Shown one piece after another: positions 28,527-35,564 of a DNA stretch of 64,000 nt. This DNA comes from a bacterium (lineage in GTDB: Bacteria; Krumholzibacteriota; Krumholzibacteriia; LZORAL124-64-63). The translations under genes and the position numbers were made by a program. Under the pieces are notes generated by a model. The model worked only from the letters and a program-made list of their open reading frames with translations. It searched no databases and was not told the origin of the DNA. How positions within the stretch are numbered: position 1 is the stretch's first letter; every line of letters starts with the position of its first letter. The stretch covers positions 3,906,001-3,970,000 of the forward strand of contig JADJQR010000001.1 of assembly GCA_016712675.1 (NCBI GenBank). Direction: 5' to 3'.

Positions 28527-29874
28527 GGCTCTCCTTGCCCGGCGCGGCGGCCGGCAGGACCAGGGCGTCGCTGACGATCTCGGCCACCGTCATGATGCGG
28601 ACGCCCAGCTTGTACTCGCGGTTCAGTTCCATGAGCTGGTCGATGCAGTTGTGGCAGGGTGCCGCAACGATGCGCGCCCCCGTGGCGCGGATCTGCTCCG
28701 CCTTGATGCAGCCCGCCTGCAGGCGCTTGTCGCGGTACTCGGCCATGGCCAGCTGCCCGCCGCCACCCCCGCAGCAGAAGTTGTCGGCCCCGTGCGGCGT
28801 CATCTCCACGAAGTCCGTCACGCAGCGCCGCAGGATGGCGCGCTGGGGCTCGCTGACGCCGCCCTGCCTCACCGTGTTGCACGGATCGTGCAGCGTCACG
28901 CGGTCGGTCACGCGCGCCGGGTCCACGCGCAGTCGTCCCTGGCGAAAGTACGACTCCATCAGTTCCAGGAAGCTGATGATGCGGAACAATGGGCGCTGCC
29001 GCAGCCATTCGGCCGATTCCCAGCGCGCGGCGGCGAACCCGTGCCCGCACTCGCCGATGACCAGGGTGCGGCAGCCCAGCCGCTCCATCGAGTCCAGCAG
29101 GTTGCGCGCGATGGCCCCGGCCTCGGCATTGTTGCCGCTGAACAGGCCGTAGTTCGTGAGGTCCCAGCCCTCGCTGGCTACGGTCCAGTCCTCGCCGGCG
29201 GCATGGAACACGGTGGCGCTGGCCTGCAGGCCCAGCGGGAAGAACTTGGGCTCGCGCGGGTTGACCGTGAAGAGGATGTTCGCGCCCTGCCTGTCCACGG
29301 GGATGCGCGCGGCCGGGTCGCCGACGGCGGCCTGCGTCTCCTCCTCGATCCACTGCAGCGTGTCCAGCCAGTCCTCGCGCGAGATCGCCATGTTGTTGCC
29401 GGTCTCCAGCGCCGTGGTGACCACCTGCTGCAGGTCGGCCGGGATCAGCCCCAGCTCGGTCAGCGTCGCGCGGGCGGCGCGCATCACCGCCGCCACGTTG
29501 ACGCCGGTCGTGCAGTTCAGGCTGCAACGGCCGCAGGCCGAACAGCGGCCGAAGGCCGCTTCCACCCAGGCGCGCGCCAGAGCGCGGTCGAACGGGCGCG
29601 CGCCGGCCAGCGCCGGCGCCAGGCGGCCCAACGGCGTGAAGCGACCGCGGAAGCCGGCGGCCACCTGCTCCAGCTTGTGCGCCGGAATCGAGGCCGTCTC
29701 GCCGTCGGCCAGGAAGTAGTGGCACGACTCGGCGCACAGCCCGCAGCGCACGCAGGTCTGCAGCCAGGCCGCACCGGCGGCGCCCAGTCGGTCGCGGAAG
29801 ATGTCCAGGCCGCGCGCCAGATCGGCGTCCGTCAATCGCTCCAGGCGTCGGTCCAGGGAGTCGATGTCGGTCAT
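28510..29874 (-). CDS. dsrK: DsrK/HdrD-like iron-sulfur protein
   Basis: The ATG at 29874 overlaps the stop of the DsrM-like gene (ATGA), giving 454 residues. Two 4Fe-4S ferredoxin sites are present near the N-terminus, CVRCGLCAESC and CSACGRCSLNC. The C-terminal half has the CCG-type cysteine-rich region (HDPCNTVRQGG, NFCCGGGGGQL, APCHNCIDQL) that builds the noncubane cluster of HdrB/D and DsrK. These proteins reduce or oxidise disulfides or the DsrC trisulfide. With DsrM and DsrC genes directly upstream, it is probably the catalytic partner of DsrC at the membrane. HdrD of a different thiol substrate is the alternative. Confidence 0.85.
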   Translation of the reverse strand: MTDIDSLDRRLERLTDADLARGLDIFRDRLGAAGAAWLQTCVRCGLCAESCHYFLADGETASIPAHKLEQVAAGFRGRFTPLGRLAPALAGARPFDRALARAWVEAAFGRCSACGRCSLNCTTGVNVAAVMRAARATLTELGLIPADLQQVVTTALETGNNMAISREDWLDTLQWIEEETQAAVGDPAARIPVDRQGANILFTVNPREPKFFPLGLQASATVFHAAGEDWTVASEGWDLTNYGLFSGNNAEAGAIARNLLDSMERLGCRTLVIGECGHGFAAARWESAEWLRQRPLFRIISFLELMESYFRQGRLRVDPARVTDRVTLHDPCNTVRQGGVSEPQRAILRRCVTDFVEMTPHGADNFCCGGGGGQLAMAEYRDKRLQAGCIKAEQIRATGARIVAAPCHNCIDQLMELNREYKLGVRIMTVAEIVSDALVLPAAAPGKESHEPAS

Positions 29875-30515
29875 GGCGCCCGCCCCCCGAGGCTCGGCGG
29901 GAAGGTCCCCCGCCGCCCGTAGTGACGCCCCAGATGGCCGCGCGCCGCGAAGAAGAACAGGCAGTGCCGGATCTTGCCCAGCGGCGTCCACGCCAGCAGC
30001 AGCATCGCCGCCACCAGGAACACGGGCGCGACGCCAGGAACCAGCAGAGCGACGCCGGCCAGCGCGACAAACGCCGTGGTGAGGAAGTTCGAGACATAGT
30101 CGTCCGGCACGCTGAACGCGCGCAGTCGCGGCGAGCGGGCACGGCGGACCAGCAGCGCGGCGCCGCCGGTGGTCCCTGCCGCGAGCAGGACCAGCGCGCC
30201 CGCCTGCGGCGCCGCCGAGGGCACTGGCGCGCCCGTCACCACGCGGACGAGCACGCCCGCCGCCGTGAAGATGCCCAGGTGGTAGGAGACGCCCAGCGCG
30301 TAGACCAGCGGATGCGCGCGCGTGCTCTCCTTGGCGGCCGGGGACATGCCGGGACCGAACGCGTAGAGCAGGCCCCGCCAGGCGCTGCCGGCCGGCGCCG
30401 CCTGCGGCGGCCGCAGCCCGTACGCGCGGGTCCGCCAGACCTGCACGCCGAGGGCCAGCGCCGCGCCCAGGGCGCAGGCGGCAACACCCAGCCGCAGGCC
30501 GTCCGGCGCGCTCAC
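29871..30515 (-). CDS. dsrM: DsrM/NarI-like cytochrome b membrane subunit
   Basis: The start is a GTG at 30515 overlapping the dsrC stop (GTGA), giving 214 residues. Membrane segments lie at about residues 8-24, 70-90, 100-118, 142-158 and 160-176. Family features are HPLVYALGVSYHLGIF and the terminal WTPLGKIRHCLFFFAARGHLGRHYGRRG, with His residues suited to haem b ligation as in NarI, HdrE and DsrM. It should exchange electrons between the quinone pool and the DsrK-like protein, to which it is translationally coupled. It is shorter than typical DsrM proteins. Confidence 0.82.
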   Translation of the reverse strand: MSAPDGLRLGVAACALGAALALGVQVWRTRAYGLRPPQAAPAGSAWRGLLYAFGPGMSPAAKESTRAHPLVYALGVSYHLGIFTAAGVLVRVVTGAPVPSAAPQAGALVLLAAGTTGGAALLVRRARSPRLRAFSVPDDYVSNFLTTAFVALAGVALLVPGVAPVFLVAAMLLLAWTPLGKIRHCLFFFAARGHLGRHYGRRGTFPPSLGGRAP

Positions 30516-30832
30516 ACGCAACCGTCCGGCTTGGGCAGGCCCGCCAGCTTGCAGGCGCCGCGCGCCGGGCCGGACGGGAACAGCTCGTAGACGCGCTTGA
30601 GGGGCAAACCGGTGGCCTTGCAGACCGCGCGCACCATCGGCGCGCCGTGGTTCTGCTCGAAGTGGTCTCGGATGAAGCGGATGACCGCCCAGTGCTCGTC
30701 GGTCAGCGCCTCGAGGCCCTCCTCGGCGCGGGCCAGGTGCGCCGCCAGGTCCTCGTCCCACTGCTCGGGGTTCAGCAGGAACCCCTCGTCGCTGACTTCC
30801 AGAGAGCGTCCACCGAGATCGATCATGGGCAT
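30512..30832 (-). CDS. dsrC: DsrC sulfur carrier protein
   Basis: This 106-residue cytosolic protein begins MPMIDLGGRSLEVSDEGFLLN and ends GACKLAGLPKPDGCV. Both functional cysteines of true DsrC are present: the penultimate C105 and C94, exactly eleven positions apart. TusE homologues keep only the penultimate one. DsrC carries sulfur as a persulfide or trisulfide that DsrMK reduces or oxidises. It is first in the operon dsrC-dsrM-dsrK-desulfurase-yjbQ. The upstream region holds a weak minus-strand -10 match (30902-30907). No dsrAB genes are in the window, so its substrate partner here is unknown. Confidence 0.93.
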   Translation of the reverse strand: MPMIDLGGRSLEVSDEGFLLNPEQWDEDLAAHLARAEEGLEALTDEHWAVIRFIRDHFEQNHGAPMVRAVCKATGLPLKRVYELFPSGPARGACKLAGLPKPDGCV

Positions 30833-31008
30833 GGCGGTCCCCCGGGGCCACGGTTGCGTGGTCGGCAGCCGGAGCGGGCGCCCCGGCCTCGCTGTGCCCG
30901 AAAGATAGGTCGTGGCCGTGGGATTTCGAAGCCCGGACCGTGGCGACATGCGGAGTGCGGGAGTCGTTTTCTCCCGTTTGGAGCCCAAGGGAGCCTCAAC
31001 CCCATGCC

Positions 31009-31027
31009 GCGCGGGCGGTTCCCGCGC
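31009..31027 (-). terminator. Weak hairpin after gene remnant
   Basis: A 7-bp GC stem (31009-31015 with 31021-31027) with a 5-nt loop lies just after the stop of the truncated gene at 31032. It could end its transcription before dsrC. Confidence 0.35.
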
Positions 31028-31031
31028 CGGC

Positions 31032-31204
31032 CTAGTAGGCCGACGCCTTGCGGCCGACTGCATCGGAGATGCGCACGATGCCGGCAAAGATGTCGTTCAG
31101 CTCGGCCACGGTGAACTGCTTCGTGGTGCTCATGATCGAGCGCGGGGCGCCGTCGCCCTCGGCGAAGAGTCCGAACGTGCTGCCTTCGGCGCACCGCAAC
31201 ACGA
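31032..31204 (-). pseudogene. 3' remnant of a gene cut by the IS element
   Basis: On the minus strand an open frame runs from the left IS end to a TAG at 31032-31034. It encodes ...CAEGSTFGLFAEGDGA... IMSTTKQFTVAELNDIFAGIV... SDAVGRKASAY. Its codon use and amphipathic helices look like a genuine C-terminus. No matching 5' part is visible on the other side of the IS (32423-32505 has stops in all useful frames), so sequence was probably lost. An internal ATG in the MSTTKQF segment could still give a 33-residue peptide. The family is not recognised. Confidence 0.5.
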
Positions 31205-31234
31205 GAGTTGTGCCGTCATGATTGTGTCCGCCCG
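31205..31234 (+). repeat. Left terminal inverted repeat of IS
   Basis: It pairs with 32393-32422: 13 identical outer bases, then gattgtg conserved after a two-base mismatch. Confidence 0.85.
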
Positions 31235-31256
31235 CACCGTTCAGCGGCGCGGGCGG
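31228..31256 (-). terminator. Hairpin inside IS after transposase stop
   Basis: Arms 31228-31235 and 31249-31256 (8 bp, perfect) lie 16 bp past the transposase stop and could terminate its transcript. Confidence 0.45.
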
Positions 31257-31271
31257 CTCCGTTCCGCCCCC

Positions 31272-32372
31272 TCACGCCGCGTACGTCAGCTCATGCCCCC
31301 GCTGCCGGGCTAGCACCCGCGTGTTCACCCGCCGCCAGTAGTACTCCTCCCACCGCCGTGGCAACGCGATCCGGGTCACGAACAATCGCCGCTCCAGTAC
31401 ATCCGCCACCGTCAGCCGACGATCCAGCATCCCCCGCGCCTGCGCCGGCGTCGGGCTGCCCCGCGCCTTCTCACGCCGACCCTTCAGGTAGTTCCGCCAC
31501 ACCACGAACACCGCCAGCCGCTCCGCACTCGACTGCCGACGCTTCGACCACGCGATCGTCTCCCGCTTGTGGTTCGCGCTGCTGTGACGGATCAACAGGT
31601 CCGCCACGTTGATCGGGAACAACCGGTTGCGCGAGTCACGACGCTCCCGGCTCGACGTCACCAGGTGCTCCACCTTGCACTTCAGCCCCCGCAACGCCTG
31701 CGGGTAGGCCTTGTGCTCGTCGCTCAGCACCGTCAACTGCGGTTGGCTGCCGGCCACTACCTCCAGCAGGTGGGTCACGTCCTTCAGGACGGCCTTCGGA
31801 TCGGGCCGGCCGAACAGCGCCTCGAGCCGCTCGCGCTTGCGCTTCTGGGCCGGGGTCATCGAACCGGACCGGCGGACCTCGCTGTCGGTGAAGTAGGCGA
31901 TGAGGTCGGACGTCGGCTCGACCGCCAGGTGATGGTGGAAGGGCCAGAACTGGGAGTGCTCGAAGGAAACGAAACCGTCGATGGCGGCGACCGATACGGG
32001 CTTGGCCTGGGCCATCATCCTGGCGTGGAACAGCAGGCAGTGGCGTCCGAGGCGGCTGAGCTGCCGGTCGACGGTCGAGGGTGCCACGCGCAGGTCACGG
32101 GCGATCTGGCGGTTGGCCATGCCGCCGACGGTCTTGGTCAGGAGCTGGGGCAGGACGTCGGGGCGCTTCAGCCAGTAGGAGGTGCTGAAGGTCTGGGTGC
32201 TGAAGGAGCGTCGGCAGTGGTGGCAGAGGAACCTGGGGATACGCTTTCGCTGGCAGTGACTCCAGTGGTAGCCGATGCGCTTGAAGCGCCACTGGGGGTC
32301 GAAGTGGCTGTGGAAGCGGCACTTGGGGTTGGGGCAGTGGGGCGGCGTGAAGGTGTCGGGGGTCGTGTTCAT
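31272..32372 (-). CDS. Transposase with zinc-ribbon, HTH and DDE-like core
   Basis: The ATG at 32372 gives 366 residues. The N-terminus has zinc-ribbon cysteines (HCPNPKCRFH ... HWSHCQRKRIPRFLCHHCRRSF). An HTH resolvase-like segment follows (GMANRQIARDLRVAPSTVDRQLSRLG). Candidate catalytic acidic residues are Asp in AAIDGFVSF, Asp in VLSDEHKAY and Glu in SSAERLAVF. The overall order resembles IS1/IS1595-like zinc-ribbon transposases, but I cannot assign the family. The frame is intact, so the element may still be active. A 10-bp hairpin covers the start region and may damp translation of read-through transcripts. Confidence 0.8.
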   Translation of the reverse strand: MNTTPDTFTPPHCPNPKCRFHSHFDPQWRFKRIGYHWSHCQRKRIPRFLCHHCRRSFSTQTFSTSYWLKRPDVLPQLLTKTVGGMANRQIARDLRVAPSTVDRQLSRLGRHCLLFHARMMAQAKPVSVAAIDGFVSFEHSQFWPFHHHLAVEPTSDLIAYFTDSEVRRSGSMTPAQKRKRERLEALFGRPDPKAVLKDVTHLLEVVAGSQPQLTVLSDEHKAYPQALRGLKCKVEHLVTSSRERRDSRNRLFPINVADLLIRHSSANHKRETIAWSKRRQSSAERLAVFVVWRNYLKGRREKARGSPTPAQARGMLDRRLTVADVLERRLFVTRIALPRRWEEYYWRRVNTRVLARQRGHELTYAA

Positions 32373-32401
32373 GCCCGGCCCGGGCAACTGCCGGGCCGGG
32401 C
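32373..32401. promoter_or_regulatory. Hairpin immediately upstream of transposase start
   Basis: Perfect 10-bp arms 32373-32382 and 32392-32401 flank a 9-nt loop and abut the start codon at 32370-32372. Many IS elements hide the transposase start in such a stem when transcribed from outside. Confidence 0.5.
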
Positions 32402-32422
32402 ACAATCTCGACGGCACAACTC
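32393..32422 (-). repeat. Right terminal inverted repeat of IS
   Basis: This is the partner of 31205-31234; its inner part overlaps the hairpin at the transposase start. Confidence 0.85.
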
Positions 32423-32505
32423 AACCTGTGAGGTTACCGTCTCCCCTGTAAGCGTCGTGTTAATTCCCGCACTCCCCGCGGGCACAACCGATCGCGTTCG
32501 CTTCC

Positions 32506-33663
32506 CTACCCGTGCCGCTGCCGCAACTCCCGCGCGGCGGCCGCCATCGCCGCCAGCTTGGCCGTGGCGGTCTCGTGGTCGTTCACGCAGCGGTTGGCGA
32601 AGCAGCCGAACCCGCAGTCCGGGTTCAGGGCCACCTGCCCGGGCCGGTACCAGCGCAGGGCCGCCTCGGCGCGCGCGACGATCTCCGCCGGCGCCTCGAC
32701 CTCCGCCGTGCGCGGGTTGACCACGCCCAGGCCGATCTCGCGGTCGGCCAGCGCCTGGCCCACCACCGCAATATCGCCCGCCCGCGGGGTCGCATACTCC
32801 AGCACGAACTGGCGCACGTGCATGGCTTCGAAGGCCGGCAGCAGGCGGGCGTAGTCGCCGCTCAGCAGCACATCCTCGCGCCGGCTCCAGTTGCCGCGGC
32901 ACACGTGCAGGCCCGTGCGCACGCCGTCGATGCCGTCGACGACCCGGTTGAGCAGCTCGGCCGCGTATTCCAGCTCGGCACCCGCGTCACGGCGGGTGGC
33001 AAGCGTGGCTCACATGAAGGTGCGGCGGTCGCACTCCTCGCTCATCACGATCTCGGTCAGCACCGGCTCGTCGAACTGGACGAAGGCCGCGCCGGCCGCA
33101 GCCAGCTCGGTGAGCTCCTCCCGCAGGATGCGCACGACGTCGTCGCCCATCGCCGTCTTGTCGGAGTAGGCGCCGCGCGTGAAAGCCCCGACCCACATCG
33201 AGCGGGTCAGCAGGTAGGGGCCGGGCAGCGTCACCTTCACCGGCTTGTCGGTCAGTTCCTGCACGAAGCGCAGGTCGCCGACGGCCAGCGGCTCGCGGCG
33301 CGAAAGCCGGCCGACACAGGTCGGATTGCGGATGGCCGAGGCCGGCACGTCCAGCGTGTCCAGCATCTCCTCGAACGCGGCCTTGTCCTCGACGGTGTCC
33401 AGCATCTCGGCCAGGGACATCAGCCGGGTGCCGTCCAGCCTGTCGGTGATGAACGAGTAGAAGTTGTCGCGGCGCTGCTCGCCGTCGACGACGATGTCCA
33501 CGCCGGCGGCCACCTGCGCCGCGACGCAGCGCCGGGTCTCGGCATCGGCCACGCGGTCGAACCCCGCGCGGTCAAGGCGTCCCTGCTGGCGGTCGCGCAG
33601 CGCCCGCAACAGCTCACGCGAGCGCGGCCAGCTGCCCACCTGGGTGACGGAAAACGGGAGCAT
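32506..33663 (-). CDS. MetE-like methyltransferase, probable selenoprotein (Sec218 at in-frame TGA)
   Basis: Read through one TGA at 33010-33012, the frame gives 385 residues of the cobalamin-independent methionine synthase C-terminal-domain family. The part before the TGA (FSVTQVGSWPRS, VDGEQRRDNFYSF, VKVTLPGPYLLTRS, FVQFDEPVLTE) and after it (GLHVCRGNW, LEYATPRAGD, LNPDCGFGCF) fit without a gap. A MetE-type zinc site is intact: H253, C255, E289 and C350. The TGA lies in TFM-U-ATLATRRD, where homologues, as I recall them, have Cys. A SECIS-like stem-loop follows at the correct distance. GGAGG precedes the ATG, and the gene starts 12 bp after the TusA-OsmC stop. The substrate is unknown; a methyl or sulfur-linked thiol transfer is plausible. 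Confidence 0.8.
32974..33012 (-). promoter_or_regulatory. Candidate bacterial SECIS element with UGA codon (MetE-like gene)
   Basis: In the mRNA, UGA (33012-33010) is followed after 6 nt by a 12-position stem. Its arms are 33003-32992 and 32985-32974, with one C-C mismatch and one G-U pair. The 6-nt loop CGUGAC lies 18 nt from the UGA. A G among the first two loop bases and a 16-37 nt distance are the known bSECIS requirements. Confidence 0.75.
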
Positions 33664-33675
33664 GGTTCCTCCGGT

Positions 33676-34419
33676 TCAGACGATGTTCAGTTGCGCGTCC
33701 AGCCGGGCGGCCTTCGCCAGCGTCATCGCCACTGGCGCGCGCCGCCAGACCCCGGCCCAGACGGCGCGGACGCGCGCCTCGTCATCCATGGTCGAGGCGA
33801 AGACCTTGATCACGACCGACTCCAGGGCCGGATCGCCCTCGGCCAGGCCAAGGTGCGCCAGCACGTCGTGCAGGCGCGCCCGCACGGTGATCTCCACGTC
33901 GTCGACCTGCAGGCCGGCCTGCGAGCAGGCCGTGGCGAACCCCGTCGCCAGGTCTCCGGCCAGCGCCCCCAGCAGGTACTCGAGCGCCGAAGGGTGCTCG
34001 TCCTTCTCCTCGAAGGAGGCGGGTTGCCCCACCACGAACGAGAAGTTGCGGCAGTAGGCGGTCGAGCGCAGGTTGCCGGTCGAGCGTGCCCGCAGGCGCC
34101 ACTCGTACTCGCGTGCGCGGGCCTTGTCGTCGGCCAGCGCCTGCGCCTCGGCCTGGGCGACGGCCGCCTCGCCCCGACGCACGAAGAAGCGTGTCTCGTC
34201 GGCCGTCGCGCCCGGCAGGCGTCCCAGGTACTCGTGCCCGACCATGCGGCACCACGGCGGCAGATCGTCGCACACGGTGCGTTCGCGGCTGCGCAGCTCC
34301 AGCACGCCGCCCTCCGGCACGCGCAGCATGTGTTCGCGGATCAGGAGCACCAGCCCCGAGCCGCAGTCAAGGTCGCCCCCGTCCAGCCGGTGGTCGGGGG
34401 CCAGTCCCTCCAGGTCCAC
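33676..34419 (-). CDS. TusA-OsmC fusion protein
   Basis: The start is taken as the GTG at 34419, 2 bp after the DsrE stop, giving 247 residues. Residues ~1-75 are a TusA/SirA-like sulfur-carrier domain (LDGGDLDCGSGLVLLIREHM, with candidate sulfur-carrying C19, and WCRMVGHEYLG). Residues ~110-247 are an OsmC-type domain (EYEWRLRARSTGN, SFVVGQPASFEEKDEHPSALEYLLGALAGDLATGF, CSQAGLQVDDVEI). OsmC proteins act on peroxides or persulfide-like thiols with paired cysteines. The fusion and its neighbours point to persulfide handling in the cytosol. The GTG lacks a strong ribosome-binding site, so translational coupling is likely. Confidence 0.82.
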   Translation of the reverse strand: MDLEGLAPDHRLDGGDLDCGSGLVLLIREHMLRVPEGGVLELRSRERTVCDDLPPWCRMVGHEYLGRLPGATADETRFFVRRGEAAVAQAEAQALADDKARAREYEWRLRARSTGNLRSTAYCRNFSFVVGQPASFEEKDEHPSALEYLLGALAGDLATGFATACSQAGLQVDDVEITVRARLHDVLAHLGLAEGDPALESVVIKVFASTMDDEARVRAVWAGVWRRAPVAMTLAKAARLDAQLNIV

Positions 34420-34421
34420 GG

Positions 34422-34787
34422 TCAGTAGCCCACGCAGGGCGATCCCTGCGCCAGCCACTCGACCAGCGCCGCGCCGCCGGCCGCCGTGGCGCCGTCGACC
34501 AGCATGTCGTCGGTGATGCCGCGCTTCTTCATGCAGGGCGAGCAGACCAGGATCTTCCCGCCGTTGGCGGTGAACTTCCCGACCAGCTCGGACAGCGGCG
34601 CGAACGGGGCCCCCACCGACACCTTCTCCATCTCGCCCTTGACCACGGCCCAGACGCCGTCGGCGCTCAGGAAGACCATGGTCTCCTTGTCGCTGCCCAC
34701 CGCGGCGTTCGCCACGACGAAGCCCAGGGTCGCCTTGTCCTCGTCGGACCGGCACTCGGTAATGGTCACGCAGAATTTCCCGGCCAT
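34422..34787 (-). CDS. DsrE-family sulfur-relay protein
   Basis: This 121-residue protein (MAGKFCVTITECRSDEDKATLGFVVANAAVGSDKETMVFLSADGVW...) shows the DsrE/DsrF-like Rossmann pattern. The sulfur-binding loop is ILVCSPCMKKRGI, where the first Cys matches the usual active Cys. Such proteins pass persulfide sulfur between TusA and DsrC-type carriers. AGGA lies about 10 nt before the ATG, which is 5 bp after the stop of the TusA-like gene, and the next gene follows at 2 bp. It is clearly one transcription unit. Confidence 0.87.
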   Translation of the reverse strand: MAGKFCVTITECRSDEDKATLGFVVANAAVGSDKETMVFLSADGVWAVVKGEMEKVSVGAPFAPLSELVGKFTANGGKILVCSPCMKKRGITDDMLVDGATAAGGAALVEWLAQGSPCVGY

Positions 34788-34792
34788 GGCGG

Positions 34793-35035
34793 TCAGTCCT
34801 TTCGCTTGCGGATGAGGTAGAACGGAGGCTGGGCCTCCACCAGGGTGTGCCCCGTCAGGCGGCACCAGGCCGGCACCTCGACGGGCGCGCCGGCGTCACG
34901 GCTGGCAACCATGATGGCCGCGCCCGCGGGCAGGGCGGCCATCTGTTCGCGCAGCTCGAGGATGAAGTCGCCGCAGCCGCGATCGACGCTGTCGAAGACG
35001 TCGTCGAAGTCCCAATGACGGGGAAAGCCGCTCAT
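34793..35035 (-). CDS. Small TusA/SirA-like protein
   Basis: This 80-residue protein has C21 in DRGCGDFILELREQMAALP and the end PAWCRLTGHTLVEAQPPFYLIRKRKD, which matches the TusA-like fold order (Cys at the helix start, then strand and basic C-terminus). The classic CPxP is replaced by CGDF, as in the TusA part of the downstream fusion (CGSG), so both belong to the same atypical subgroup. It is the first gene of the unit TusA-like, DsrE, TusA-OsmC, MetE-like. The role in sulfur transfer is inferred from fold and context. Confidence 0.75.
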   Translation of the reverse strand: MSGFPRHWDFDDVFDSVDRGCGDFILELREQMAALPAGAAIMVASRDAGAPVEVPAWCRLTGHTLVEAQPPFYLIRKRKD

Positions 35036-35285
35036 GGGCGGCTCCGGCGCGCGGCGGCGGTCAACGGAAAGGGCCGGCGCGCGAGCGGGCCGGCGACGGG
35101 CAGGGTCAGCGTGCGGAAGCCCGACGGACCGCCGGGACGTGGCGCGGCCCTCACAGGCGGCGCCGCAGGCGCTGGGACATGCGGGTCCTTTCGACCCCGC
35201 GAATCTAGCACGCCTAGGCCGAGGACACAACCGGGCGCGCGGCAGCGGGCGCGCGCCCCCAGGTGTCCCGGCCCGAGCGGGAACG

Positions 35286-35564
35286 CTACTGGCCCGGCCG
35301 CGCGTCGCCCCGCAGTGCGGCAGGGTCGTCCTCGTCGACGGGCTCGCCGCCGTCGGTCATCGTCGCGCCGAGCATGGGGTCGGGCATGAACAGGCCCAGG
35401 GCATGGCGCCGCGCCACGCGCCGGCGCTCGCCGACGGTCAGCGCCAGCTCGTGCGCGACCTCGCGCAGGAACGCCGCCATGAAGACCAGGAACATCACCC
35501 CGCCGATGATGCCCCAGCGGGCCTGGAAGAGGATCTCCCCGAAGGTCATGTTGCCGGTGTCCAT
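35286..35564 (-). CDS. Small single-TM membrane protein
   Basis: This 92-residue protein begins MDTGNMTFGEILFQARWG; AGGAG lies 6 nt upstream of the ATG at 35564. One membrane segment (IIGGVMFLVFMAAFL) is followed by a basic helix (REVAHELALTVGERRRVARRH) and an acidic tail. It lies upstream of the TusA-like gene in the same direction, 250 bp away, so it may or may not share its transcript. No family recognised. Confidence 0.55.
   Translation of the reverse strand: MDTGNMTFGEILFQARWGIIGGVMFLVFMAAFLREVAHELALTVGERRRVARRHALGLFMPDPMLGATMTDGGEPVDEDDPAALRGDARPGQ

Larger units (their letters stand above)
31205..32422 (-). mobile_element. Insertion sequence, about 1.2 kb, with 30-bp imperfect inverted ends
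   Basis: The element is bounded by inverted repeats 31205-31234 and 32393-32422, which match at 25 of 30 positions. The outermost 13 bp are identical (gagttgtgccgtc). It holds one transposase gene. I see no target-site duplication in the bases just outside. It sits between the MetE-like gene and dsrC and has truncated a gene on its left side. Confidence 0.85.

Noticed and set aside
30512-30832. dsrC gene as tusE for tRNA thiolation
   Set aside because: Both DsrC cysteines (C94, C105) are present and DsrM/DsrK-like genes follow; TusE keeps only the last Cys.
33010-33012. In-frame TGA read as a nonsense mutation making the MetE-like gene a pseudogene
   Set aside because: Both halves are fully conserved in one frame, a SECIS-like stem-loop follows at the right distance, and the window has a second gene with TGA at a known Sec position.
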